A stretch of 64,000 bases of DNA from Syntrophaceae bacterium UBA2251 (GCA_002347815.1 DDXV01000062.1:40048-104047); one strand, 5' to 3'. Counted from the first letter of the stretch, positions 26,640 to 35,813 are shown. Program-made: numbers and translations. Notes: a model not told the origin generated them from the letters alone.

Positions 26640-27077
26640 ATGTCTGAGAATCAAGCACCGTCCAGCTGGGAACCGAAGATCATCGCCATTGTCTGCAACT
26701 GGTGTACCTATGCGGGTGCGGACCTGGCCGGGATCAGCCGTATTCAGTATCCCCCGAACGTCCGCATCATCCGCGTTCCGTGTACGGGGAGGATCAATCC
26801 GTTTTACGTCGTCAAGGCCCTGCAGGCCGGGGCGGACGGGGTTCTGGTTTCGGGGTGCCACCCCGGCGAATGCCACTATCTGACGGGGAACCTTTCCGCG
26901 AGACGGAAATTTGCCACCCTCAAGCGCTTCCTGAGCTATATCGGCGTGGAGGGGGACCGGACGATGTTCACCTGGGTATCCGCTTCCGAGGGCGAGCGTT
27001 TCTCCCAGGTCATCAAAGGGGTGACCGAGGCCGTCCGGGCCCTGGGGCCGGCACGGAAGCTGGTCAAGCAGCTCTAG
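26640..27077 (+). CDS. flxD: MvhD/FlxD-type electron-transfer subunit
   Basis: This 145-residue protein belongs to the methyl-viologen-reducing hydrogenase delta-subunit family (MvhD), which passes electrons from a dehydrogenase or hydrogenase module to HdrA through a [2Fe-2S] cluster. Conserved cysteines occur in VCNWCTYAGADLAG (about residue 20), RVPCTGRI (about 46) and SGCHPGECHYL (about 72). It begins 21 nt after hdrA, the usual neighbour, and no hydrogenase genes are present. With flxA, flxB and flxC in the same operon it is the FlxD subunit of an Flx-Hdr complex. Confidence 0.92.
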   Translation: MSENQAPSSWEPKIIAIVCNWCTYAGADLAGISRIQYPPNVRIIRVPCTGRINPFYVVKALQAGADGVLVSGCHPGECHYLTGNLSARRKFATLKRFLSYIGVEGDRTMFTWVSASEGERFSQVIKGVTEAVRALGPARKLVKQL

Positions 27078-27144
27078 GAAAAACGCGGGGTCGAGCCAAC
27101 CCGCTTTGGATCATGAACTCCATACCAGTGAGGAAATCAAAACG

Positions 27145-28164
27145 GTGGAAAATGTAGAGAAGAAACTCCGGGAAGAAGCGAAGCTGCTGCTGGCGGAAAA
27201 GAAGATCGACGTCCTGGTGGGGTATGAAGCGGGCACGCTGCCCATGACGGCCACCCCTTGCTTCATCACCGCGCCGGAGGAGGCGGACCGGCTTGTGTGG
27301 AACGCCTTTTGCGTGCAGAATCTGGCCAAGTTCGTCCAGGATCTGATCAGCCTCCACAGGGAATCGCAGCAGCGGGTCAAACCGGAGGCGCGGACCCGAA
27401 AGGTGGTTGGTGTGGTCGCCCGGGGATGCACGACGCGCTCCCTGGTAATCCAGCTTCAGGAGCGGCAGTTCAACCGGGACGATATCTTCGTCATCGGCGT
27501 TCCTTGCGGCGGCTACGTGGACAAGCGGAAGGTCGCGGCACAGGTGGCGGGGCAGGAGATCCGGGAGGCGTCTCTCGCCGGCGATCGCCTCTCCGTCAAG
27601 ACAGCAGGAGAGGCGAAAACCCTTTCCCTCGGTGGGATCCTGGCCGACAATTGCCTGACGTGCCGCTTCAACAACCCGGTCCTGTCGGATCTCATGATCG
27701 GCAGCCCGGCCTCGGCGATGGCGCCCGAGTCCGAGTATGCCGGCGTCGAAGCGCACGAAAAGCTTTCTCCGGCCGACCGCTGGGACTACTTCGAGAAAGA
27801 GATGGCCAAGTGCATCCGTTGCAACGCCTGCCGGCAGACGTGCCCGTCCTGCTATTGCAGGGTCTGCTTCGCCGAGCAGAGCCAGCCGCAATGGGTCGGC
27901 GTCAGCGAAGACGAAACGGATACGCAAGTCTTTCAGATCATGCGCCTCTATCACATGGTGGGGCGTTGCGTGGATTGCGGGTCCTGCGTCGCCGTCTGTC
28001 CCATGGGGGTGGATTTGAGGACGTTCCTGAAAAAGCTCGACAAGGACGCCTTCGAACTCTTCGGCAACCGCGCCGGATCGTCTCTCGAGGACCTGCCGCC
28101 CCTGTCCCAGTTCAAGGAAGATGACCGGGAGGATTTCATCTACGATCCTCAGAAGGCGAAATAA
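27145..28164 (+). CDS. flxC: FlxC-like iron-sulfur protein
   Basis: This protein of about 339 residues has an N-terminal domain related to the FrhB/FdhB-type beta subunits of coenzyme F420 hydrogenases and formate dehydrogenases (ARGCTTRSL; GVPCGGYVDKRK; DNCLTCRFNNP). Its C-terminal part carries two [4Fe-4S] motifs (CIRCNACRQTCPSC near residue 230; CVDCGSCVAVCPMG near 280). It probably relays electrons between the NAD(P)H-oxidising FlxA and the FlxD/HdrA part. The frame is open back to TTG 27106, but GTG 27145 has GAGGAA at a fitting distance, so it is preferred with moderate confidence. It stands between flxD and hdrC. Confidence 0.8.
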   Translation: MENVEKKLREEAKLLLAEKKIDVLVGYEAGTLPMTATPCFITAPEEADRLVWNAFCVQNLAKFVQDLISLHRESQQRVKPEARTRKVVGVVARGCTTRSLVIQLQERQFNRDDIFVIGVPCGGYVDKRKVAAQVAGQEIREASLAGDRLSVKTAGEAKTLSLGGILADNCLTCRFNNPVLSDLMIGSPASAMAPESEYAGVEAHEKLSPADRWDYFEKEMAKCIRCNACRQTCPSCYCRVCFAEQSQPQWVGVSEDETDTQVFQIMRLYHMVGRCVDCGSCVAVCPMGVDLRTFLKKLDKDAFELFGNRAGSSLEDLPPLSQFKEDDREDFIYDPQKAK

Positions 28165-28198
28165 CGTTCAAGACCAAACATCCAGTAACGGAGTCGGC

Positions 28199-28723
28199 AT
28201 GAAAACCTTTTTGGAAGAAGTCAATGAAATGATCGGCGGGGTTCCCATCCAGCGTTGCTATCACTGCCGCAAATGCACGGCGGGCTGCCCCCTGGCCTTC
28301 GCCATGGAATACAACCCCAACCGGGTCATCAAGATGATCCAGATGGGGATGAAGGAAGAGGTGCTCGGAAGCTCGACGATCTGGATGTGCGCATCGTGCG
28401 AAACCTGCGTCACCCGCTGTCCGAATCAGGTGGACATCGCGCGGATGATGGATGCGCTCCGGCAGATGAGCATCGAATCGGGCCGCCCCGCGAAAGAGGC
28501 GAACGTCCTGAAGTTCCACAACGCGTTTCTCGCCAACATCCGCCTGGGCGGTCGGATCAACGAGCCCATCATGATGGTCCAGTACAAACTGGCCTCCGGC
28601 GACCTCTTCTCCGACATGGCCATGGGCGTGGGCATGTTCATGAAGGGAAAGCTCTCCCTGCTCTCCCCCAGGACCCGGGACATGAAGGCCGTGAGAGACA
28701 TCTTCGCGAAAACGAAGCCGTAA
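28199..28723 (+). CDS. hdrC: Heterodisulfide reductase subunit C
   Basis: HdrC is a small protein with two [4Fe-4S] clusters that wires HdrA to HdrB. The 174-residue product has CYHCRKCTAGCPLAF near residue 20 and CASCETCVTRCPNQV near 65, both in the CxxCxxCxxxCP form, followed by helical sequence. GGAG lies upstream of the ATG. It is followed 25 nt later by hdrB. No membrane segment is present, so this is the soluble type, not the HdrDE or DsrK/HmcF type. Confidence 0.93.
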   Translation: MKTFLEEVNEMIGGVPIQRCYHCRKCTAGCPLAFAMEYNPNRVIKMIQMGMKEEVLGSSTIWMCASCETCVTRCPNQVDIARMMDALRQMSIESGRPAKEANVLKFHNAFLANIRLGGRINEPIMMVQYKLASGDLFSDMAMGVGMFMKGKLSLLSPRTRDMKAVRDIFAKTKP

Positions 28724-28748
28724 AGAACTGCTTTAAGGAGGCACGCTT

Positions 28749-29597
28749 TTGAAAGTTTCATACTATCCCGGATGCTCGCTTCATGCCACGGGCAAGGAAT
28801 ATGGCCAGTCGGTCCGGGCGGTCAGCAAGGCGCTCGGGATCGAACTCAAGGAGGTCGATGACTGGTCGTGCTGCGGGGCGACGTCGGCGCACAGCACCAA
28901 CTTCAAGCTTTCCATCGCCCTGCCGGCCAGGGACCTGATCGCCGCCGAGCGCGACGCCATGGATGTGATGGTTCCCTGCGCCGCGTGTTTTAACCGTTTC
29001 AAGACGGCGCAACACTACCTGGACAAGGACAAGGCGCTGAGGTCGGAGATCGAGAGCATCGTCGGCGCGAGGTACCAGGGGGGGATCCGGGTTCGGAACC
29101 CCCTCGATATCGTCTCGAACGATGTCGGTCTCGACACGCTGGCCGGAAAGGCGGTCCGCAAACTGACGGGACTCAAGCCCGTCTCCTATTACGGCTGCCT
29201 TCTGTTGAGGCCGCCGGAGGTGTGCGAGTTCGACGATTACGAGAATCCCGTCCTGATGGACGGCATTCTCGGCGCCCTCGGGGCGGACGTCCGCTCCTGG
29301 TCCTACAAGACGGATTGCTGCGGCGGGAGTCTGACCATCAGCAAGACCGGCATTGTCGTCAAGATGGTCGACAAGCTCATGACCATGGCGCGGGAGGCGG
29401 AGGCCAACTGCCTCGTCACCGCCTGTCCGGTCTGCATGGCCAATCTCGACATGCGGGCCTCGGAGCATGTCCGGCTGCCGGTGTTTTATTTTACGGAGCT
29501 GATGGCCCTGGCGATGGGGCTCGAGGGGCCGGAGGGATGGTTCAAGCTGCACAACATCGATCCGCGGCCCCTGTTGGCCGGACTGGGACTTGTCTAA
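28749..29597 (+). CDS. hdrB: Heterodisulfide reductase subunit B
   Basis: HdrB is the catalytic subunit that reduces disulfides at noncubane [4Fe-4S] clusters. The 282-residue protein shows two CCG-type cysteine-rich motifs: YYPGCSLHATG with DWSCCGATSAHS and VPCAACFNRF in the first half, and YYGCLLLRPPE with TDCCGGSLTIS and ACPVCMANLDMR in the second. Translation starts at TTG 28749 behind AAGGAGG. In an organism without coenzyme M and B the natural disulfide is unknown; DsrC-like trisulfides or other thiols are possibilities proposed for such complexes. Confidence 0.93.
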   Translation: MKVSYYPGCSLHATGKEYGQSVRAVSKALGIELKEVDDWSCCGATSAHSTNFKLSIALPARDLIAAERDAMDVMVPCAACFNRFKTAQHYLDKDKALRSEIESIVGARYQGGIRVRNPLDIVSNDVGLDTLAGKAVRKLTGLKPVSYYGCLLLRPPEVCEFDDYENPVLMDGILGALGADVRSWSYKTDCCGGSLTISKTGIVVKMVDKLMTMAREAEANCLVTACPVCMANLDMRASEHVRLPVFYFTELMALAMGLEGPEGWFKLHNIDPRPLLAGLGLV

Positions 29598-29721
29598 CCG
29601 GATACAGCCGGGTCGGGACGTCGGGAGCGGCATCCCGTGCGGGTATGGGGCGGGGACAGCCCCCTGAAGAAGACGAAACGTTTCCCCTCGCGGGGGAGAA
29701 AAAACGCAGGCAAGGACGGAT

Positions 29722-30744
29722 ATGGAAAAACGGTACATCAAGAAAGACAGCCTGAACGGCAGGGTCAAGAAGATGGCGGAGGCGGGACTGGTTTACGCCC
29801 CGGTGAAGGATGGGGATAACGTCCTTTTCCAGGTTCTGACGCCGGGCATGGAGCCGCTGACGGCGTATGCCAACAGCAAGAACGCCCCGAAAAACTTCTT
29901 CTTCCCGCACACGGAAAAGCTGATGAAGTACACGCGGACGGAAAAGGGGATGGCGTTTTCCGGCGAACTGGCGGAGGCGAGGGAGGCCGTCCTGTTCGGC
30001 GTCCGCCCCTGCGATGCCCGCAGTTTCGTTCTTCTCGACATGCTCTTCGATCAGGAAAAATACCGTGACCCCTACTATATCGCCCGGCGGGAGAAGACCA
30101 CCGTCATTTCCCTGGCCTGTATCCACCCGCCCTATACCACCTGTTTCTGCACCTCCGTGGCCGGCGGGCCGACGGACGCCGCGGGCGCGGATATCCTCCT
30201 GACGGATTTAGGGGACCGCTATCTGGTCGAGTTCCTCACCCCCAAGGGGGAAAAGCTGGAGGCCCATTTCTCCGGTGACAAGGCGGGCGATGAGGCGGAC
30301 GCCCGGAAGCAGGCCATCGCCGCCCAGGCCGAACAGGAAATCACCTCCCGCATACCGGCCAAAGAGATCAAGCCGATCCTGGACGTCAATTTCGAGCATC
30401 CCTTCTGGAACACGATTCATCAGAAATGTCTGGCTTGCGGGACCTGCACCTACCTCTGTCCCACCTGCCACTGCTTCGACATCAGCGACGAGCAGAAGGG
30501 CGACGACGGGATCCGCCTGCGCAACTGGGATTCCTGCATGTTCCCCCTATTCACGCTCGAGACGTCGGGGCACAATCCGCGGCCGACGCAGAAGGAGCGC
30601 TGGCGTCAGCGCGCCATGCACAAGTTCAAGTATTACGTGGACAATTTCAACGCCATTGCCTGTGTAGGATGCGGGCGTTGCGTGATGTACTGTCCGGTGA
30701 ACATCGATATCAGAAAAATCGTCACGGATATTTCGAAATTATAG
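29722..30744 (+). CDS. flxB: FlxB-like 4Fe-4S protein
   Basis: This 340-residue protein is related to beta subunits of sulfhydrogenases and anaerobic sulfite reductase A (HyhB/AsrA-like), which accept electrons from the flavin subunit. The N-terminal part contains FGVRPCDARSFVLLD and TTCFCTSVAGGP. The C-terminal part has two cluster motifs: CLACGTCTYLCPTCHCFD (about residue 235) and CVGCGRCVMYCPVNIDIRK (about 315). It is encoded 124 nt after hdrB and 15 nt before flxA, so it pairs with FlxA as the NAD(P)H-oxidising half of the Flx-Hdr complex. Confidence 0.88.
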   Translation: MEKRYIKKDSLNGRVKKMAEAGLVYAPVKDGDNVLFQVLTPGMEPLTAYANSKNAPKNFFFPHTEKLMKYTRTEKGMAFSGELAEAREAVLFGVRPCDARSFVLLDMLFDQEKYRDPYYIARREKTTVISLACIHPPYTTCFCTSVAGGPTDAAGADILLTDLGDRYLVEFLTPKGEKLEAHFSGDKAGDEADARKQAIAAQAEQEITSRIPAKEIKPILDVNFEHPFWNTIHQKCLACGTCTYLCPTCHCFDISDEQKGDDGIRLRNWDSCMFPLFTLETSGHNPRPTQKERWRQRAMHKFKYYVDNFNAIACVGCGRCVMYCPVNIDIRKIVTDISKL

Positions 30745-30759
30745 AATCGGGAGCGTGTA

Positions 30760-31599
30760 ATGCAGAATCCATATTTACCCATTCCGGTCGTCGTCTCGAA
30801 GATCATCACGGAAGTGGAAACGAAGGACATCAAGACCTTCCGGCTGGAGTTTCTCAACAAGGAAGACGAGGCCAACTTCAAGTACCTGCCGGGTCAGTTT
30901 GCCGAGCTCTCCCTTTACGGCAAGGGGGAATCCCCTATCGGGATCGCTTCATCGCCGACGCAGCCGGGCTATATCGAGTTTACCGTCCAGAAGGCGGGCG
31001 TGGTGACCTCCACCCTTCACGAGATCGAAGAGGGGACCCATATGGGGGTGCGCGGACCCCTGGGGAATTCCTGGCCCATCGAATACCTGGAAGGGAAGAA
31101 CATCGTGGTCGTCGGCGGCGGCTTTGCCTTTACGACCCTTCGCTCCCTCATCAACTACATGATCCACGACGACAACCGGAAGCGCTTCGGGAATATCACC
31201 GTCATCTACGGCGCACGGACCCCCGGGCTCCTTATCTACAAGGATGAGCTGGCCGAATGGCAGAAACGGTCCGACATCAACCTGAACGTCACCGTCGACA
31301 AGGGAGACGCCTCCTGGAAGGGACGGGAAGGATTTGTCCCCACCGTCTGCAAGGAAGTGGCGCCCGGTTCCGAGAATGCGGTGACCGTCATCTGCGGCCC
31401 GCCGGTCATGATCCGCTTTACCCTGCCGGTCTTTTTCGATCTCGGTTTTTCCAAGGAGAACATCGTCACCTCCCTCGAAATGCGGATGAAATGCGGAATC
31501 GGCAAATGCGGCCGTTGCAACGTCGGCAACAAATATGTCTGCAAGGACGGACCGGTCTTCACGCTGGCGGAGTTGGACAAACTGACGAAGGAATACTGA
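30760..31599 (+). CDS. flxA: FlxA-like FAD/NAD(P)-binding oxidoreductase
   Basis: This 279-residue flavoprotein belongs to the ferredoxin-NADP reductase-like family (HyhG/AsrB branch). It has an FAD-binding barrel (LPGQFAELSLYGKGESPIGI, near residue 46), an NAD(P)-binding Rossmann part (VVVGGGFAFTTLRSL near 111; VICGPPVMIRFT near 210), and a C-terminal cysteine cluster for [2Fe-2S] (KCGIGKCGRCNVG ... YVCKDGPVF near 245). It is the entry site for electrons from NAD(P)H into the Flx-Hdr complex. It is the last gene of the operon, followed by a strong terminator. Confidence 0.9.
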   Translation: MQNPYLPIPVVVSKIITEVETKDIKTFRLEFLNKEDEANFKYLPGQFAELSLYGKGESPIGIASSPTQPGYIEFTVQKAGVVTSTLHEIEEGTHMGVRGPLGNSWPIEYLEGKNIVVVGGGFAFTTLRSLINYMIHDDNRKRFGNITVIYGARTPGLLIYKDELAEWQKRSDINLNVTVDKGDASWKGREGFVPTVCKEVAPGSENAVTVICGPPVMIRFTLPVFFDLGFSKENIVTSLEMRMKCGIGKCGRCNVGNKYVCKDGPVFTLAELDKLTKEY

Positions 31600-31678
31600 G
31601 CGGGTGTGGTGCGGCGGAAGGAGACACGCGAGGGCCCGCAGAGGCCGCTCACGTGTCCCGAGACGATACGAAGGGAAA

Positions 31679-31704
31679 GGGGAGTCGGAAGACTCCCTTT
31701 TTTT
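31679..31704 (+). terminator. Rho-independent terminator of the hdr-flx operon
   Basis: GGGAGTC (31680-31686) pairs with GACTCCC (31691-31697) around a GGAA loop and is followed by seven T residues. It lies between convergent flxA and lepB and may serve lepB weakly from the other side. Confidence 0.88.
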
Positions 31705-31739
31705 GTTGGGTTTACATCTCTACGCGGGTGACGACGCCG

Positions 31740-32351
31740 TCAACGCAGGATCTTTCCCAGACGGCTCCAGCGAACACCGAACGCCTCGCGGTCCCAGGAC
31801 CAGTAGATGACCATGGCCTTTCCCATGACATCCTTCTGCTCCACGAATCCCCAAAACCGGCTATCATAGCTCTGATCCCGGTTGTCGCCCATGACAAAGA
31901 GCGATTCCTTCGGAACGGTGACGGGTGCGAAATTGTCCCGGGGCTGGATGGCGCCGGGAATGATGAAGTCGTCCACATAGACGCCATGCTTGTCGTCGTA
32001 GGGGAGGCCGTTCAGGAATATCTTCTTGTTCCGGATCTCCAAGGTATCCCCGGCTACGCCGACCACCCGTTTGATGAAATCCTTGGAGCGGTCCTCCGGA
32101 TAGATGAATACGACGATATCCCCCCGCTTGGGTTCGCGAAACGGCAGGATCGTACTGCGCAGGTAAGGAACCTTCACCCCATAGATGAACTTGTTGACGA
32201 GGATATGATCGCCGATGAGCAGGGTGGGTTTCATGGAGCCTGAAGGGATTTTGAAGGCCTGGATGACGAACGTGCGGATGAAGAAGGCAATCAGGATGGC
32301 GAGGATGATGGCTTCGACATATTCCTGGATTTTCGATTTTTCTTTCGTCAT
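31740..32351 (-). CDS. lepB: Signal peptidase I
   Basis: LepB removes signal peptides from exported proteins on the outer face of the inner membrane. The 203-residue form has one N-terminal anchor (AIILAILIAFFIRTFVI), the catalytic serine in KIPSGSMKPTL (about residue 38), the catalytic lysine in FIKRVVGVAGD (about 93), and the GDNRDQSYDSRFWG box near 154. It is the last gene of a minus-strand run that begins with queA and includes yajC, secD and secF, so the export machinery and its peptidase are co-located. Confidence 0.95.
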   Translation of the reverse strand: MTKEKSKIQEYVEAIILAILIAFFIRTFVIQAFKIPSGSMKPTLLIGDHILVNKFIYGVKVPYLRSTILPFREPKRGDIVVFIYPEDRSKDFIKRVVGVAGDTLEIRNKKIFLNGLPYDDKHGVYVDDFIIPGAIQPRDNFAPVTVPKESLFVMGDNRDQSYDSRFWGFVEQKDVMGKAMVIYWSWDREAFGVRWSRLGKILR

Positions 32352-32360
32352 GGTTTTTCC

Positions 32361-32873
32361 TTATGAATAGATCGTGATCAGGATCACGACCGTCATCCCG
32401 ACGGTCAGCGCACCTCTGACCAGGCTTCCGGCCGTCCATCCCAGAATGGCGCGCGGCTCGGCGCGAAAGGCGGATTTGAGGTTCCACTGACGGATCATCT
32501 CGGTGATCCAGACGCCGGTGAAGGCCCCCGCGAACAATCCGATCAGGGCGCCGGGGCCGTAGAGCCAGGGGGTCAGGACCATCATGCCCACGACGCCCCC
32601 GACTCCCGCGGCCGCCAACCCCCGTCGGGATGCGGCGGCGTGATGGGCCCCCCACATGCCGAGCAGGAACTCCAGCCCTTCGGCGAAGAACGCGAGCAGC
32701 AGCAGCGCAAGGATCGTCTGGAAACCGAGAGGAGAAAACCCCGTCGCCACCGCGTAGAACAGGGCCACCAGGAAGATGAGCAGACTTCCCGGGAGTCCAA
32801 ACACAGTGATGAAAAGCCCGATCATCAGGACCAGAATGAAGACGGTCAGGGCGGCGGTCGCAAGCGGCGTCAA
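32361..32873 (-). CDS. DUF456 family membrane protein
   Basis: This 170-residue, glycine- and alanine-rich protein has about five hydrophobic segments. It matches the DUF456 pattern: an N-terminal VFGLPGSLLIFLVALFYA hairpin and a repeated glycine-zipper centre (GLAAAGVGGVVGMM; GALIGLFAGAFTGVW). The function is unknown. Its start overlaps the secF stop by 4 nt and its end is 9 nt before lepB, so it is tightly co-transcribed with the Sec genes. Confidence 0.88.
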   Translation of the reverse strand: MTPLATAALTVFILVLMIGLFITVFGLPGSLLIFLVALFYAVATGFSPLGFQTILALLLLAFFAEGLEFLLGMWGAHHAAASRRGLAAAGVGGVVGMMVLTPWLYGPGALIGLFAGAFTGVWITEMIRQWNLKSAFRAEPRAILGWTAGSLVRGALTVGMTVVILITIYS

Positions 32874-33787
32874 CGGCTTTTCCCCCTGGGTCGCGCCGGC
32901 TTGAATTTTTCAAATAACAGGACGATGGGGCTGGCGATGAAGATGGTCGAGTAGACGCCCGCGACGGTGCCCACGAGAAGGGCGAAAGTGAAGTCATGGA
33001 TGACGGCGCCGCCGAAGAAGAACAAGATGAGCAGCACCATGAAAACCGTCAAGGACGTCAGAATGGTTCGGCCGAGAGTTTGATTCACGCTCGTGTTGAT
33101 GATGTCCAGCAGGGGTGTCTTGATGTCCTTTCGTGAATTTTCGCGGATCCGGTCGAAGATCACGATCGTATCGTTGATCGAATACCCGATGATGGTCAAC
33201 AGGGCCGCCACAATGTTGAGATCGAACTCCTTGTTGAAGAGGGACATGAAGGTGATCGTGACGAGCACGTCGTGGACCAGGGCGATGATCCCGCCCAGGG
33301 CGTAGCGGAATTCGAACCGCACTCCTACATAGATCAGGATGCCGATCCAGGAAAAGACGATGGCGAGCAGGGCCTTCCGGGTCAGATCCTTTCCGACCTT
33401 GGGACCGACCACTTCGATCCGGCGGACTTCGTAGGAGCCTTTTCCGAAAGCGGCGCCGAGCGCACCATCTACACGGGAGGTCAATCCCTGCGGGTCGGTG
33501 GCCGCGGACTGAGGGGTGCGAATAATGACCTCGTTCGCGCCGAACTGCTGGATGATGCTTCCCTCGAATCCCACCGGCTTGAGGGAATCCCGGATCTTGT
33601 CGGCATCGGGGGCGGATTGAAACTTGACTTGGATCAGAGATCCGCCGGCGAAATCAATGCCGTAATTAGGCCCCCCGTGCCAGATCAGGGAGATGATGCC
33701 GATGAGGATGACGGCCATCGACAGCAGCACGGCGGGCTTCATCAGCTTGACGAAATTGAAGTGGGTTTCCGCTTTGATGATTTCCAT
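32870..33787 (-). CDS. secF: Protein translocase subunit SecF
   Basis: SecF works with SecD to pull exported proteins across the membrane using the proton or sodium gradient. This 305-residue protein has six membrane helices. The first is followed by the hallmark GIDFAGGSLIQVKF, the periplasmic region comes next, and VLVTITFMSLF, GYSINDTIVIFDRIRE and the final helices follow. The ATG at 33787 has AAGGAG at good spacing and is preferred over upstream in-frame ATGs at 33802/33805, which would lie in that ribosome site region. It sits 71 nt after secD. Confidence 0.96.
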   Translation of the reverse strand: MEIIKAETHFNFVKLMKPAVLLSMAVILIGIISLIWHGGPNYGIDFAGGSLIQVKFQSAPDADKIRDSLKPVGFEGSIIQQFGANEVIIRTPQSAATDPQGLTSRVDGALGAAFGKGSYEVRRIEVVGPKVGKDLTRKALLAIVFSWIGILIYVGVRFEFRYALGGIIALVHDVLVTITFMSLFNKEFDLNIVAALLTIIGYSINDTIVIFDRIRENSRKDIKTPLLDIINTSVNQTLGRTILTSLTVFMVLLILFFFGGAVIHDFTFALLVGTVAGVYSTIFIASPIVLLFEKFKPARPRGKSR

Positions 33788-33858
33788 TGAATTCTCCTTC
33801 ATCACAAGAGGCGCCGGAGGGCGGAGCCGATGCCCGACCGCGGGACCGCCGTTTATCC

Positions 33859-35460
33859 CTAAATGCTGATCGTCTGGACCTTCCGGTTCCAGATGAAGTA
33901 GTCGAAGATGATCCGTGTGACAAAGACGGCGGTGAATAGGCTGACGATGATGCCGATGGTCAGTGTCACGGCGAATCCTTTCACAGGGCCGGTTCCGAAA
34001 CCAAAGAGGAACAGGGCGGCCACGAGCGTGGTGATGTTGGAGTCCAGGATCGTCAAAAAGGCCTTTGCATAGCCGGCTTCGACGGCCGCACGCAGCGTTT
34101 TGCCCAGTCGCATCTCCTCTCGGATCCGTTCATTGATCAGGACGTTGGCGTCCACGGCCATGCCGATGGTGAGCACGATGCCGGCGATGCCGGGGAGGGT
34201 CAGGGTTGCCTTGAAGGCTGCCATGACGCCCAACAGTAGCAGCAGGTTCATGACCAGAGCCACATCTGCGATCATGCCGGTCAAGCGATAGTAAACGATC
34301 ATGAACAGGAGGATCAGAATACTTGCGATGATGCACGCCCAGGTTCCCTTGTCGATCGAATCCTGCCCCAGCGAAGGGCCGACGGTTCTTTCTTCGAGGA
34401 TCTTGACCGGCGCGGGGAGGGCGCCCGCCCGGAGCACGATGGCGAGGTCGCGCGCCTCATCCATGGTGAAGGAACCCGTAATCTGGGCGTTGCCGCCGGC
34501 AATCCGCTCCTGGATCACGGGCGCAGAATGAACGACGCCGTCCAGGACGATCGCCAGGCGCCGCTTGACATTCGCGCCCGTGATGCGCTCGAACTCCTTG
34601 GCACCCTGGGCGTTGAACTTGATCGAGACGTGGGGTTCGCCGAAACGGTCCGAGATCTGCACCTTGGCGTTTTCCAGGGACTCCCCCGTCAAAAGCGTTG
34701 CGCTTTTCAGAAGCAGCGGGGTATCGATCCGTCGTCCCGACTCCCGGTCCAGGCGGGATTCGTTGAGGACCATGCTCCCATCCGGGACGCTGCCCCGCAG
34801 GGCCTCGTCGACGGAATGCTCCTCGTCCACCAGCTTGAATTCCAAAAGGGCCGTGCGCCCGATTAGATTCTTGGCCCGTTGGGTGTCCTTGACGCCGGGC
34901 AACTGGATGATGATGCGATCGTCGCCCTGGGGGATGATTTCCGGTTCCGAGATGCCGAACTGATCGACGCGGTTGCGGATCGTCTCGAGGCTCTGTTCGA
35001 CCGCCAATTTCCTGATCTCGCCGGCCCGCTTGTCGTTGATCTTGAGGGAGACCACTTCCCGCCCCTCGCGGGTTTCGGAGACGGCCACTTCGATATCGGG
35101 GTAGTTGTCCTTGAGGACCTTTTCAAACGCGGTGCGGGAGGCGCCGTCGGGCAGTTCGTAGGTGACGAGGCCGGCCTTCGCGGCTTCCGCCTGGCGGAAG
35201 CGGACCCGTTTCGCCATCAGGGTCTCCTTGAGATCGCCGGCCGTCCGCTGGAGCGTGCCGTCCACCGCCTTGGCGGCATCCACCTCGAGGACGAGATGCA
35301 TGCCGCCCTGAAGATCGAGCCCCAGATGGATCTTGTCCTTGGGAAGGTGATCGTTCCAGAACGTCGGAAGATCGTCTACCAGCGTCGGTGTTAGAAAGAA
35401 CAATGCCACCAGGCAGGCCGCAACCGCAAGGGCGGCGCGCCATTTGATGCCGCTCATCAT
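33859..35460 (-). CDS. secD: Protein translocase subunit SecD
   Basis: SecD, 533 residues, has an N-terminal membrane helix, a periplasmic P1 region (LGLDLQGGMHLVLEVD near residue 46; ESLENAKVQISDRFGEPHVS near 255; SGVVHSAP-like segment), and five C-terminal helices including the conserved GIVLTIGMAVDANVLINERIREE pattern near 440. It is separate from SecF rather than fused. Two consecutive ATGs could serve as start (35460 or 35457). It lies 18 nt after yajC in the minus-strand export operon. Confidence 0.96.
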   Translation of the reverse strand: MMSGIKWRAALAVAACLVALFFLTPTLVDDLPTFWNDHLPKDKIHLGLDLQGGMHLVLEVDAAKAVDGTLQRTAGDLKETLMAKRVRFRQAEAAKAGLVTYELPDGASRTAFEKVLKDNYPDIEVAVSETREGREVVSLKINDKRAGEIRKLAVEQSLETIRNRVDQFGISEPEIIPQGDDRIIIQLPGVKDTQRAKNLIGRTALLEFKLVDEEHSVDEALRGSVPDGSMVLNESRLDRESGRRIDTPLLLKSATLLTGESLENAKVQISDRFGEPHVSIKFNAQGAKEFERITGANVKRRLAIVLDGVVHSAPVIQERIAGGNAQITGSFTMDEARDLAIVLRAGALPAPVKILEERTVGPSLGQDSIDKGTWACIIASILILLFMIVYYRLTGMIADVALVMNLLLLLGVMAAFKATLTLPGIAGIVLTIGMAVDANVLINERIREEMRLGKTLRAAVEAGYAKAFLTILDSNITTLVAALFLFGFGTGPVKGFAVTLTIGIIVSLFTAVFVTRIIFDYFIWNRKVQTISI

Positions 35461-35478
35461 AATCCGTTACCCCTTTCC

Positions 35479-35799
35479 TTACTGGTCGCCCTTGGGCAGG
35501 ACCGCGCTGATGAACCCCCGGGAGACCTTGATCTTGACCTTGTCGGCAATTTCGAGCGTCACGATCGTCTCCGTCAGGGCGGTGATCTTGCCGTGGATCC
35601 CGCCCGTCGTCACGACCACGTCACCATGCTTGAGATTTGCCAACATCTCCTTGAGTTCTTTCTGTTTTTTCTGCTGCGGGCGAATGATGAGAAAATAAAA
35701 GATGGCGAACAGGATGGCCATCATGACGATAAAGCTGAGATCCCCGCCGCCGGCCACCCCGCCGCCGGCGCTCCCCATGGCATAGGCGATGTCTGTCAA
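35479..35799 (-). CDS. yajC: Preprotein translocase subunit YajC
   Basis: YajC is the small single-helix partner of SecDF. The 106-residue product has one membrane helix (FIVMMAILFAIFYFLIIRP), directly followed by the signature QQKKQKELKEMLANLKHGD and the GGIHGKI small domain. A frame from GTG 35817 would overlap the tgt stop. AAGGAGG at 35807-35813 instead points to TTG 35799 as start. An unusual glycine-rich stretch (GSAGGGVAGGGD) precedes the helix. Confidence 0.9.
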   Translation of the reverse strand: MTDIAYAMGSAGGGVAGGGDLSFIVMMAILFAIFYFLIIRPQQKKQKELKEMLANLKHGDVVVTTGGIHGKITALTETIVTLEIADKVKIKVSRGFISAVLPKGDQ

Positions 35800-35813
35800 C
35801 GTCAAATCCTCCT

